A DNA stretch of 64,000 bases from Nocardia fluminea (lineage in GTDB: Bacteria; Actinomycetota; Actinomycetes; Mycobacteriales; Mycobacteriaceae), in NCBI RefSeq assembly GCF_002846365.1, contig NZ_PJMW01000003.1, positions 1 through 64,000 on the forward strand. Reading direction: 5' to 3'. Under the pieces are notes generated by a model. It worked only from the letters and a program-made list of their open reading frames with translations. It searched no databases and had not been told where the DNA came from. Position numbers and translations under genes: made by a program. Each line of letters begins with the position of its first letter. The first letter of the stretch is position 1. This document shows, one piece after another, positions 9,791-16,613 of the stretch.

Positions 9791-10020
9791 GTTGCGTCCA
9801 AGCTCACACCCCCTGCGGCCCCGAAGGCGAGCATTCGCCGCTCGCTAGCCGACCACGAGACCCCTGCCAATTCGATCGGGCCTTCCCTGCGAGGCATCGT
9901 CGTCGACCCCGAGATGCGTCAGCAATGACGCGTCTCCACTGACACATCTCGGCAGGGATCTCCGGAGCTCCTTCTGCTACGTCTCGTCACTCAAAAAATG
10001 ACGCTTGACCAGCCCCCTAC

Positions 10021-10094
10021 TGACATCCGCTGACGAATGCTGCTGACACAAGTGACGAATTCCCAGGTCGCCAACTGACATCCAAATGACGAAT
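10021..10094 (+). repeat. Three direct repeats TGACA-N(3-7)-TGACGAAT
   Basis: Copies start at 10021, 10044 and 10076: TGACATCCGCTGACGAAT, TGACACAAGTGACGAAT and TGACATCCAAATGACGAAT. A related TGACGCTTGACC lies just upstream at 9999. Multiple short repeats of this kind mark the transposase-binding ends of IS21-like and some other elements. None of the intact elements in the window carries them, so they are probably the orphan end of a lost element. Confidence 0.55.
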
Positions 10095-10204
10095 CTCACA
10101 CGGCGCTCGTGGTCACGGTGCCAGTACTCGCCGTCGGGGACTGCCCCGGTTCGGTTGACTCCTGACCTGTGAGGATGCATCTTCGCAGTGGAAGGATCAT
10201 CGAC

Positions 10205-10489
10205 ATGCCCAAGCCCTATCCCGAGGAGTTCCGCCGCGACGTAGTCGCGGTCGCCCGCAAGGGCGAGATCCCGTTGACGCAAATCGCGAAGGATTTCGGG
10301 ATCTCGCAAAGCTGTGTGAAGAACTGGGTCAAACAAGCCGACATCGAAGACGGTCACCAACGCGGAACCACTCGCGACGAGTCCGCCGAGCTGCGCGAGG
10401 CACGCAAGCGGATCAGGCAGCTCGAGCAAGAAGCCGAGGTCATGCGCCGTGCCGTCGCCTATTTCTCCCGCGACGTCAACCCAAAATGA
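10205..10489 (+). CDS. IS3-family transposase subunit A (OrfA)
   Basis: A 94-residue DNA-binding protein. It begins MPKPYPEEFRRDVVAVAR and contains a helix-turn-helix (LTQIAKDFGISQSCVKNWVK). A coiled-coil tail with heptad Leu (LREARKRIRQLEQEAEVMRR) allows OrfA/OrfAB oligomerisation. It ends in an ATGA overlap with orfB. A fusion transposase in this family is normally made by programmed frameshifting near this junction; the run CCCAAAATGA could serve that purpose. Confidence 0.9.
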   Translation: MPKPYPEEFRRDVVAVARKGEIPLTQIAKDFGISQSCVKNWVKQADIEDGHQRGTTRDESAELREARKRIRQLEQEAEVMRRAVAYFSRDVNPK

Positions 10490-11349
10490 CCTACCCGCTG
10501 GTCCTCGACCTGGCCGCTGACAAGATCCCTGTCGCGGTGACCTGCCGGGTACTCGGATTCTCCCCGCAAGCGTTCTACAAACGGAAGCAACAGCCTGTCT
10601 CACAACGTGATTGGGATGACGCGCATCTGATCAACGCTGCCTACGACATCCATGCCGACGACCCGGCGTTCGGCTACCGATTCATCGCCGACGAACTGCC
10701 CGCCCGCGGCATCCGTGCCGGCGAGAACCGAGTCGCCAGATTGTGTTCACAGCAGCGGATCTGGAGCGTGTTCGCCAAGAAGCGCGGATTGAACCGCAAG
10801 GCCGGTCCACCGGTCCACGACGACCTCGTCGGGCGTCGATTCACTGCGGCGACACAGGATTCGGTGTGGCTGACCGATATCACCGAACACGCCACCAGTG
10901 AGGGCAAGCTGTATTTGTGTGCGATCAAGGACGTGTTCTCCAACCGGATCGTCGGGTACTCGATCGATTCACGGATGAAAGCGTCGCTCGCGGTGTCGGC
11001 GTTGAACCACGCGGTCGCTCTCCGCTCACCCACCGCGACGGTCGTACATTCGGACAGGGGCAGTCAATTTCGGTCTCGGAAGTTCGTGAACGCGTTGTCG
11101 TCCAATGGTTTACGAGGGTCAATGGGCCGCGTCGGAGCATGCGGCGACAACGCCGCGATGGAGTCGTTCTTCGCGCTGCTGCAGAAGAACGTCCTCGACC
11201 GGCAGCGGTGGTCGACCCGCGACGAACTCCGCCTAGCGATCGTGGTCTGGATCGAGAGGACCTACCACCGCACCCGCCGGCAACGCCGACTCGGCAGACT
11301 CACCCCGATCGAGTTTGAGACAATAAACCAGCCCGCGCTCGCGGCCTGA
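10486..11349 (+). CDS. IS3-family transposase subunit B (OrfB, DDE integrase fold)
   Basis: A 287-residue protein with an HTH_21-like N-terminus (IPVAVTCRVLGFSPQAFYK) and an rve catalytic core. The acidic triad is visible as WLTDITEH, VVHSDRGSQFRS and AAMESFFALLQKNVL. The end (RQRRLGRLTPIEFE) is typical of the family. There is no frameshift or internal stop, so the element may still be mobile. Confidence 0.92.
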   Translation: MTYPLVLDLAADKIPVAVTCRVLGFSPQAFYKRKQQPVSQRDWDDAHLINAAYDIHADDPAFGYRFIADELPARGIRAGENRVARLCSQQRIWSVFAKKRGLNRKAGPPVHDDLVGRRFTAATQDSVWLTDITEHATSEGKLYLCAIKDVFSNRIVGYSIDSRMKASLAVSALNHAVALRSPTATVVHSDRGSQFRSRKFVNALSSNGLRGSMGRVGACGDNAAMESFFALLQKNVLDRQRWSTRDELRLAIVVWIERTYHRTRRQRRLGRLTPIEFETINQPALAA

Positions 11350-11390
11350 ATCACCACACCCGCGAGTCAACCGAACTCGGGGCAGTCCCC

Positions 11391-11784
11391 GAGTCGATCT
11401 GCCACGGCTCCGGCCCGTCACGTTCAACCCGTGGGTCTCGCGGGTGCCAAGTTCCCGCGCTGTTGATCGGTGGATCGAGGAGACTACCGGCCGACAGACC
11501 GACACCGGCTCGGTCACCGCTGATCAGATGCGCACGATTCAAGCATCTATCGACGCGTGGTACACGTCTAGGACAACTCACCGCGTACAACGGTCACTGA
11601 TGCGGCTCGGTGGGATTGTTCGGGATCGTGTGACAGACCCTGTCCGGATGCGATGACCGCGAGGCCGAACCTCACGGGTCGAGCGTGTCTCCGTACAGCC
11701 CCCGAGATAGCCGGTTCCAGCCTCACCAGCCCAGCTCCGGTCGAGCCGAATTCCTAAGCGATGCCGAACGCTGGGCCAGCCTGG
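11391..11784. other. Intergenic stretch after the IS3 element
   Basis: About 390 bases with no supported gene. A 70-codon plus-strand frame at 11444-11656 lacks a ribosome binding site, and its product (Arg/Thr/Ser-rich) matches nothing I recognise. It may hold more debris. Confidence 0.3.
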
Positions 11785-13302
11785 TCAGTCGTTCTTCTCT
11801 GTGCGCTTCCTTTTGGTCGCGGGCTTCTTCGCAGCGCGTTTGGTGGTTGGCTCCGTCGACGCCGCCTTCTTAGTCGAAGACTCAGCCGCCTCGGCGCGTG
11901 CCTGTCGGGTTCCAGAACTCTTCGATGCCGCACGCTTGGTCGCTGGCTCCGCCAAAGCCCCCTTCCTCGTCGAAGACTCCTGTGCTGTGGACCGGATTGC
12001 GTGGTCGGAGCCCGGCGCTATTTGGGCCATCATGTTGCGGATCGCTGCGGTGGTGTCGAAACCGGCCAGTGTTTCGCGTAGTCCGGCGGTGGTGTCGAAA
12101 CCGGCCAGTGTTTCGCGTAGTCCAGCGGTGGTGTCGAAACCGGCCAGTGTTTCGCGCAGTCCAGCAGTCGTGTCGACATCCGCGAGCGCGTGGCGGGCCC
12201 ACAAGGTCGTGTCGACGCCCGCGAGCGCTTCGCGAAGGCCAGCGGAGGGGTCGAGTCCTGCGAATGCTTCCTGCATTATTGAGGAGGTGTTGAAACCCGC
12301 GAATGCCTGGCTCCCCACAGCGGTACGCGTACTTGCAATCTCCCGTTCGGACTCTGAGGCAGCCACATCGCTGACGCGGCTTGCTTCATCGACGGCTGCT
12401 TCGCTGACCTCGGCAGCGAGGTACTTCCTCGCCATGGCAAGGAATGTCGGCACATCGACCAGATGGAACTCACACCCGGCTGTCCTCTTCATCTCCCTGA
12501 CCAGTTCAACGCGAGGCATGGTATATCTGCCGTCGCGGAAGACCCAGTCTTCCTTCTTCTCGTTGGTGACTATCAGGACCGGTAATTTCCGGTCGGCGGC
12601 CTCGGTGAGTGTCTGCCGCCAGACCAGATAGTCACCAATGGAACGCTCAGCCTTCTTGCCGTCACGGTAGCCCGGTGGGATGTGCCCGGCCATGCGGAGT
12701 TTGTGAGTGTTCTGCGCTGCGGAGGACTGCTTTTCATCGAGTGCGGCTCCGGTCTTTCCGTGGAACAGCACGCTGATCTTGGTGAGAATCGGATCCGAGT
12801 CCGGGTGGGCGTCAGGGTCTAAATTGACGGCACCAGTTGTTCCTTCGATGTCACGAATCACCGGTTCGAGGGCGGCGAGCACGCCTTTGTGGACTGAGTC
12901 GGCGGCGGCGGGTCCGTCGAGACCGTGTCGCTGAGCATGGGCGGCGATGGCACTCACCAAGACCTCGATCGGCTCGGCCAACTGGACGCTTATCGCGTCT
13001 CGAATGTCTTGTCGCTCACGGATGACGGTAGTCCGGTTGTCGTGGAACTCTTCGCCGACTCGGTTCGGAATCCAGAGCCGCTCGCCCAGAAGCTTGAGCG
13101 CGTCGAAGTACTCCTCGCGGGTGGTGTCGGTGAAGCGATACAGGTCCAGCACCGCATTGGTGTCCAGCACGACGAGGCCCTCGACAACGAAGCGTCTCAG
13201 TTCGTCGCCGGTCGGCGGGTAGTAGCCCGCGAACTCGGTCCGGAAGCTGGAACTTCCGTCAGGCTCATTCGATTGCTTCTCGGCGTGAGGGGCGGTCGGC
13301 AC
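11785..13302 (-). CDS. PIN-like nuclease-domain protein with 13-residue repeat array and Lys/Ala tail
   Basis: A 505-residue protein starting at GTG. The N-terminal half is a PIN-like domain: VVLDTNAVLDLYRF carries the first Asp, a conserved Glu is in RVGEEFHDNR, and LPVLIVTNEKKEDWVF is near the end. This is the PIN-like (PIN_8) architecture also found in RNA-cleaving and defence-associated proteins. From about residue 335 come seven units of 13 residues such as AGFDTTAGLRETL. The last 80 residues are Lys/Ala/Thr-rich (KRAAKKPATKRKRTEKN), like the nucleic-acid-binding tails of mycobacterial HupB. It stands alone between an IS and a broken gene. RNase or toxin activity is inferred, not proven. 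Confidence 0.7.
   Translation of the reverse strand: MPTAPHAEKQSNEPDGSSSFRTEFAGYYPPTGDELRRFVVEGLVVLDTNAVLDLYRFTDTTREEYFDALKLLGERLWIPNRVGEEFHDNRTTVIRERQDIRDAISVQLAEPIEVLVSAIAAHAQRHGLDGPAAADSVHKGVLAALEPVIRDIEGTTGAVNLDPDAHPDSDPILTKISVLFHGKTGAALDEKQSSAAQNTHKLRMAGHIPPGYRDGKKAERSIGDYLVWRQTLTEAADRKLPVLIVTNEKKEDWVFRDGRYTMPRVELVREMKRTAGCEFHLVDVPTFLAMARKYLAAEVSEAAVDEASRVSDVAASESEREIASTRTAVGSQAFAGFNTSSIMQEAFAGLDPSAGLREALAGVDTTLWARHALADVDTTAGLRETLAGFDTTAGLRETLAGFDTTAGLRETLAGFDTTAAIRNMMAQIAPGSDHAIRSTAQESSTRKGALAEPATKRAASKSSGTRQARAEAAESSTKKAASTEPTTKRAAKKPATKRKRTEKND
12047..12163 (-). repeat. Three near-identical 39-bp tandem repeats inside the PIN-like gene
   Basis: Units at 12047-12085, 12086-12124 and 12125-12163 differ by only one or two bases. 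They encode the central 13-residue units (GFDTTAGLRETLA). Four more diverged units flank them. DNA identity this high indicates recent unit expansion, so copy number probably varies between strains. Confidence 0.85.
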
Positions 13303-13606
13303 TCGCCAAGCCTACGGCTCCGCGACACACGACTCGGCTTCGGTCACGGACCGATGTGGTCGAACAGTGCGGTCAACTGAGTATGGCCCCGACGCAATGG
13401 GGATCGCGTCTAGCAATGCTGGCTAGCCTCGCCGCGGTTACCGAGTCGTGCGAGCCGCCGGACTCGCCGGCAGGCGCGCGAGCACCGGGCCTGTGGATAC
13501 GTAGGCGGGTTCGATTGCGGCCGTGGTCGTGATTGGCGTTGCCGTTCACGGTGTCCCGCCCCGACGTTGCTGTCCCATCTAGGGTGGTGGCGGCCTTGAC
13601 CTGCGC

Positions 13607-14058
13607 TTGGTGGCGCGGACTTTGGCGTTGGTCGCGCCGCTGGACACCACCGGAACGCCACAATCGCCGCCGAAATCGTCGGCGTTCTGGCCGGGCTCGA
13701 CATCTCGCGTATCGGCACCGAGGTCGGCCGCGCTCAGGAGATCGCCTGGACCGCTGTGGAATTCCTCGCCGATGGCGACCCGGGGGTGGTGCTGACTCTG
13801 ACCGGGCTGGCATCGGTCGCCGCCGATCTCGGCTCGGCTACCGCCGCAGCGTTCACCGGCGGGCAGTTCCCCACCCTGACCAACACCTACACCACCAGCA
13901 CGGCGGGAACGGACACGACGGGCAGCGCCACCGGCGCGGGCCCCACCGTTCCGGCCGCCCAGGACGGCCACACGGTCACGTTCGACGCCACCGGCTACAA
14001 CACCGCCGCGCCCGTGCTGACCGACTGGATCGCCCAGGCCATCGACCGCAGCAAGTGA
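13607..14058 (+). pseudogene. Unknown gene broken by a frameshift
   Basis: The start VARTLALVAPLDTTGTP is in one frame. Protein-like sequence then continues in another: ATIAAEIVGVLAGLDISRIG, VGRAQEIAWTAVEFLADGD, PGVVLTLTGLASVAADLGS, a Thr/Gly-rich stretch, then APVLTDWIAQAIDRSK before the stop. The change of frame near 13655 suggests a single indel. The second part alone could be expressed from GTG 13756 as a 100-residue protein. The family is unknown; the Thr/Gly-rich middle is reminiscent of phage or surface proteins. Confidence 0.4.
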
Positions 14059-14260
14059 GCGGAATTCCTTCTGATTCGGTATTCGACACTTGTTGATATG
14101 AGGAGAATGCCCAGGTCAGAGGGTATCAGGGTGTGTCGCTCCGGTGTTGGCGAACGAATCTCGCCGCCGCTCTTACTTTCGTCCGCCACTAGTTCAACAA
14201 TGTTGCATCAAACGCAACGGAGGTGAGTATGGGGCGAGCGGCGGATTTGCCCCGTGTGCT

Positions 14261-14806
14261 TCATGGCCGGGACAGCCGAGCCGAGGCGGGGCTGTGTTCG
14301 GGGACCAGCAGCACCGGCCGGTGGCCGTGATGGATCAACTGGGTCGACACCGACTCCCCGAGCAGCCGCTCGACAAGCGATGCCAGGCCGTGACGAGGGG
14401 CGCCGATCACGATCATCGACGCGTCGTGAGCGTCGGCGATCGAGCTCAGCAGATGTCCGGGATTGCCACGCTGTGCGTGATAGGTCCAGTTGCCGGGCAA
14501 CGCGGCCAGCATCGAGCACGCAGAGGCGCGTTCACGCTCGACAACCTCGGTGATCGCGTGGTCCCAATCTGCGGCGTCGGGATCGATGGGCAGGTCGTCG
14601 GTGTCGATAACGTGGGCGACATGCAGGTGCGCGTTGAGCACGCGGGCCAATCCGATCGCATAGTCGAGTGCGATATGGCTGGCGTTGTGCCGGTCGAACC
14701 CGACCACCAGATGCGTCGTCGGCGCGGTCGGTCCGGCCGGGCCGTCCACGCACAACGGGTCTCGCCAGTCCCGTACGCCGGGCTGTGGATTGTGGGGTTC
14801 GCTCAT
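14261..14806 (-). CDS. Universal stress protein (UspA family)
   Basis: A 181-residue single-domain Usp. HLVVGFDRHNASHIALDYAI is the first strand and helix, with the Asp that contacts ATP. VIGAPRHGLASLVERLLGES followed by VSTQLIHHGHRPVLLVP gives the ATP-binding Gly-rich loop (G-x2-G-x9-G-S/T type). It is likely an ATP-binding stress protein, and actinobacterial members respond to hypoxia or dormancy. The crcB pair lies 10 bp upstream on the same strand, so all three may be one fluoride-responsive unit. Confidence 0.88.
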   Translation of the reverse strand: MSEPHNPQPGVRDWRDPLCVDGPAGPTAPTTHLVVGFDRHNASHIALDYAIGLARVLNAHLHVAHVIDTDDLPIDPDAADWDHAITEVVERERASACSMLAALPGNWTYHAQRGNPGHLLSSIADAHDASMIVIGAPRHGLASLVERLLGESVSTQLIHHGHRPVLLVPEHSPASARLSRP

Positions 14807-14816
14807 AGCCTTTTCC

Positions 14817-15179
14817 TCACCATCCGGCCACGGCCAGTCCGGCCGCGCCCGCTAGGACGGTCAGTGCCAGCGTGCCGAACGCGTTGGCCGCAGCAGCTCG
14901 GTACCGTTGGCGCTGGATCAATCGCACTGCTTCGAAACTGGCGGTACTGAAGGTGGTATACCCACCACAGAACCCGATCCCCACGATCGCCTGCACCGAG
15001 CCCGGCGATCCGCGAAAAAGGACCAGACCGGCCAACACCCCCAGCAGCAGCGATCCAGTCGCGTTGATGACGACCGTCGCCCACGGGAACTCCGAGGAGC
15101 ATCGCGACCGGATCACCCCGTCGAGAACGAACCGTGCGACCGCCCCGGCGCTACCGGCCAAAGCCACCCACAACACCAT
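14817..15179 (-). CDS. crcB: Fluoride ion channel subunit CrcB/FluC (second copy)
   Basis: 120 residues, starting at the ATG that overlaps the stop of the upstream copy (ATGA). Family signatures are FPWATVVINATGSLLLGVLAG (the central GN/NxxG helix), GFCGGYTTFSTASFEA (pore Phe/Thr/Ser residues) and an N-terminal GSAGAVARF. It has four membrane helices. FluC channels are dual-topology dimers, and paired genes like this usually give a heterodimer with fixed opposite orientations. Confidence 0.93.
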   Translation of the reverse strand: MVLWVALAGSAGAVARFVLDGVIRSRCSSEFPWATVVINATGSLLLGVLAGLVLFRGSPGSVQAIVGIGFCGGYTTFSTASFEAVRLIQRQRYRAAAANAFGTLALTVLAGAAGLAVAGW

Positions 15180-15667
15180 CACCGCCGCTCCTCCTCGCGC
15201 CACGTTGTCATCCACGCACCGGTGCCGATCCCGGCTGCGGTAGCGACCATCCCTACGATCACCGTGCCGAGGGCGTAGGTAACGGCGGACCATGGGTGGT
15301 GGCCACGTAACAGCAGGTCGGTGTCTACCGCGAGTGTGCTGTAGGTGGTGAACGAACCGATTATCCCGGTGCCGACACATAGGCGTGCTCGTTGCCGCCA
15401 CCCTGAATCCGGCCCCAGCCGGGCCAACGCTTCCAGCAGCCCACCCAGCACGAACGCACCGACGATGTTGATGGCGAATGTAGTCACGGGCCAGTGCCCG
15501 GTTGGGTTGTGTGGAAACACGACACCGAGCCCGTAGCGCGCGGGAGCGCCGATCAAGCCACCGAGAGCGACCGCCGCAATCGCCGACGCACGGACATGCG
15601 GTGGAGCTGGTGAGCGTGGGGTGGAATCGACCGGCGGAACAGCGGAGACTTCGCGGTGACCGGACAA
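15179..15667 (-). CDS. crcB: Fluoride ion channel subunit CrcB/FluC (first copy)
   Basis: 162 residues from a TTG start placed 8 bases after GGAAGGAG. A 25-residue Pro/Ser-rich extension precedes the channel domain: ALGGLIGAPARYGLG, TTFAINIVGAFVLGGLLEAL and GIIGSFTTYSTLAVDTDLL, the last containing the pore motif. With the overlapping second copy it should form a heterodimeric fluoride exporter. Expression is probably controlled by the fluoride riboswitch directly upstream. The alternative start at an internal residue would remove the extension. Confidence 0.92.
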   Translation of the reverse strand: MSGHREVSAVPPVDSTPRSPAPPHVRASAIAAVALGGLIGAPARYGLGVVFPHNPTGHWPVTTFAINIVGAFVLGGLLEALARLGPDSGWRQRARLCVGTGIIGSFTTYSTLAVDTDLLLRGHHPWSAVTYALGTVIVGMVATAAGIGTGAWMTTWREEERR

Positions 15668-15677
15668 TGGACAGACT

Positions 15678-15695
15678 CCTTCCTTAGGGGGAAGG
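15678..15695 (-). promoter_or_regulatory. Shine-Dalgarno-sequestering hairpin (riboswitch expression platform)
   Basis: CCTTCC-CCCTAA-GGAAGG forms a perfect 6-bp hairpin that covers the GGAAGGAG ribosome binding site of the first crcB. Its left arm starts right after, and partly overlaps, the 3' strand of the aptamer stem. Fluoride binding to the aptamer should therefore disfavour this hairpin and free the ribosome binding site. This is inferred from sequence. Confidence 0.6.
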
Positions 15696-15762
15696 AACCA
15701 TCAGCCCCGGATCGGGGCGGTTCAGACAACCAGAGAGGCCGTCTCGGCGGAGATCCATCGCC
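15693..15762 (-). promoter_or_regulatory. Fluoride riboswitch (crcB motif) upstream of the crcB pair
   Basis: On the minus strand the RNA begins GGCGATGGATCTCCGCC (15762-15746), the conserved 5' core of the crcB aptamer. It ends with a hairpin GCCCC-GATCC-GGGGC (15718-15704) followed by CTGATGGTTCC. GGATCT (15756-15751) can pair with GGTTCC (15699-15694), as in the pseudoknotted P1 of known fluoride riboswitches, with one U-U mismatch. About 26 extra bases lie between the two halves compared with the compact Thermotoga aptamer. Its position just ahead of two fluoride channels makes the assignment strong. Confidence 0.78.
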
Positions 15763-15983
15763 AGGGCCAATCATATCGCGTGCGGTGTCGCCGCGTGCGT
15801 CAGCCCGCTTCACGGCGTGACCGAACAGCGTCGCTGTGATGTCACTGCTCGCCGATACTTGCCGCCCGCGAGGCCGTTGAACGGCGTCGGAATTCTCCGG
15901 CACAACCACCAGGGGAATAGCGGACGCCACAAATACCGTCCCTGCGCCAGTTAGGAGCCCACGCCGTCACGCACGGCGCACAG

Positions 15984-16032
15984 GAAACGGCCCGTGGTGC
16001 CGAGCGGAATGCTCGGCACCACGGGCCGTTTC
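15984..16032. terminator. Perfect 22-bp inverted repeat (bidirectional terminator-like)
   Basis: Two 22-base arms, beginning GAAACGGCCCGTGGTGCC and separated by GGAAT, are exact reverse complements. It sits between the riboswitch region and the leftward block that ends with the gene stopping at 16047. It most likely terminates that block. There is no U-tract, as is usual in actinobacteria. Confidence 0.75.
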
Positions 16033-16046
16033 AGCGGGTAGCCGGG

Positions 16047-16523
16047 TCAGGAGATGAGCGGCGGCACCGCGCGCGGGGTGAACGCGGGCGGGTTGCCCTT
16101 GTCACGGAACCGCCACGACGGCAACGGCACACGACCGGCGTCGACTTGCTCGCCGTCGCCGCTGTCCCCGCTGTCGTTGTCGCTGCTGGTGGTGCGCTGT
16201 TCGATCAGCTCGTTCAGCGTGGCCACGACCACCTCACGGGCGGCGGTCTCCGCGTCCCGGTACAGGGTGCCCGTCAGCGGGCCGGTCATGATCCGCACCG
16301 ATCCGGTGTGCGGAAAGAACTCGCCGTCGGTGGTCACCTGCTCGTAGCGCAACGCGATCGGCACCCACGGCACCAGCGACACCAGTACCGGCATCTGCAG
16401 CTCACGCACCGCCGTGTCGGCGATGGCGATCCACAGCTCGAGACTGTCGGGGGCCTGGCTGGAGTCGGCGTACACGCGGTACAGGGCCGAGGCCAGAACG
16501 TTCGGGGTTGGGGTGGAGTACAT
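16047..16523 (-). CDS. Hypothetical protein (158 aa)
   Basis: A soluble-looking protein with a mixed alpha/beta N-terminal 110 residues (VLASALYRVYADS, LELWIAIADTAVRELQMPVL, PLTGTLYRDAETAAREVVVA) and an acidic Ser/Asp-rich linker (SSDNDSGDSGDGE) before a basic Pro-rich tail. The ATG at 16523 follows AAAGGTG. No family is recognised. It is the last gene of the leftward block. Confidence 0.6.
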   Translation of the reverse strand: MYSTPTPNVLASALYRVYADSSQAPDSLELWIAIADTAVRELQMPVLVSLVPWVPIALRYEQVTTDGEFFPHTGSVRIMTGPLTGTLYRDAETAAREVVVATLNELIEQRTTSSDNDSGDSGDGEQVDAGRVPLPSWRFRDKGNPPAFTPRAVPPLIS

Positions 16524-16570
16524 AGTCGAGCACCTTTCTCAAAGGTTAGATTGAGAGGGCGGTGTCGGAC

Positions 16571-16595
16571 TCCCCGGAGCTACCATCTCCGGGGA
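16571..16595 (-). terminator. Hairpin between two leftward genes
   Basis: TCCCCGGAG-ctaccat-CTCCGGGGA gives a perfect 9-bp stem with a 7-base loop, immediately after the stop of the wHTH-repeat gene. It probably terminates or attenuates transcription. Confidence 0.6.
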
Positions 16596-16613
16596 TTCCG
16601 GCATCGCCCGGTT

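Larger units (their letters stand above)
10136..11390 (+). mobile_element. IS3-family insertion sequence, apparently intact
   Basis: Two overlapping transposase frames are bounded by near-perfect inverted repeats. The left end (10136-10161) reads GGGGACTGCCCCGGTTCGG. The right end (11364-11390), read inward on the other strand, is GGGGACTGCCCCGAGTTCGG. They continue to GTTGACTC with a single-base length difference. The 3-base flanks (GTC and GAG) do not match, so no target duplication is visible. Size is 1.25 kb. The IS interrupts already decayed DNA, downstream of orphan TGACGAA repeats. Confidence 0.88.

Noticed and set aside
10131..11393. Target-site duplication of the IS3 element
   Set aside because: The 3-base flanks differ (GTC and GAG), so no duplication can be claimed.
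12020..12300. Possible CRISPR array
   Set aside because: Repeats are adjacent 39-mers without spacers and stay in one coding frame; they encode 13-residue protein repeats.
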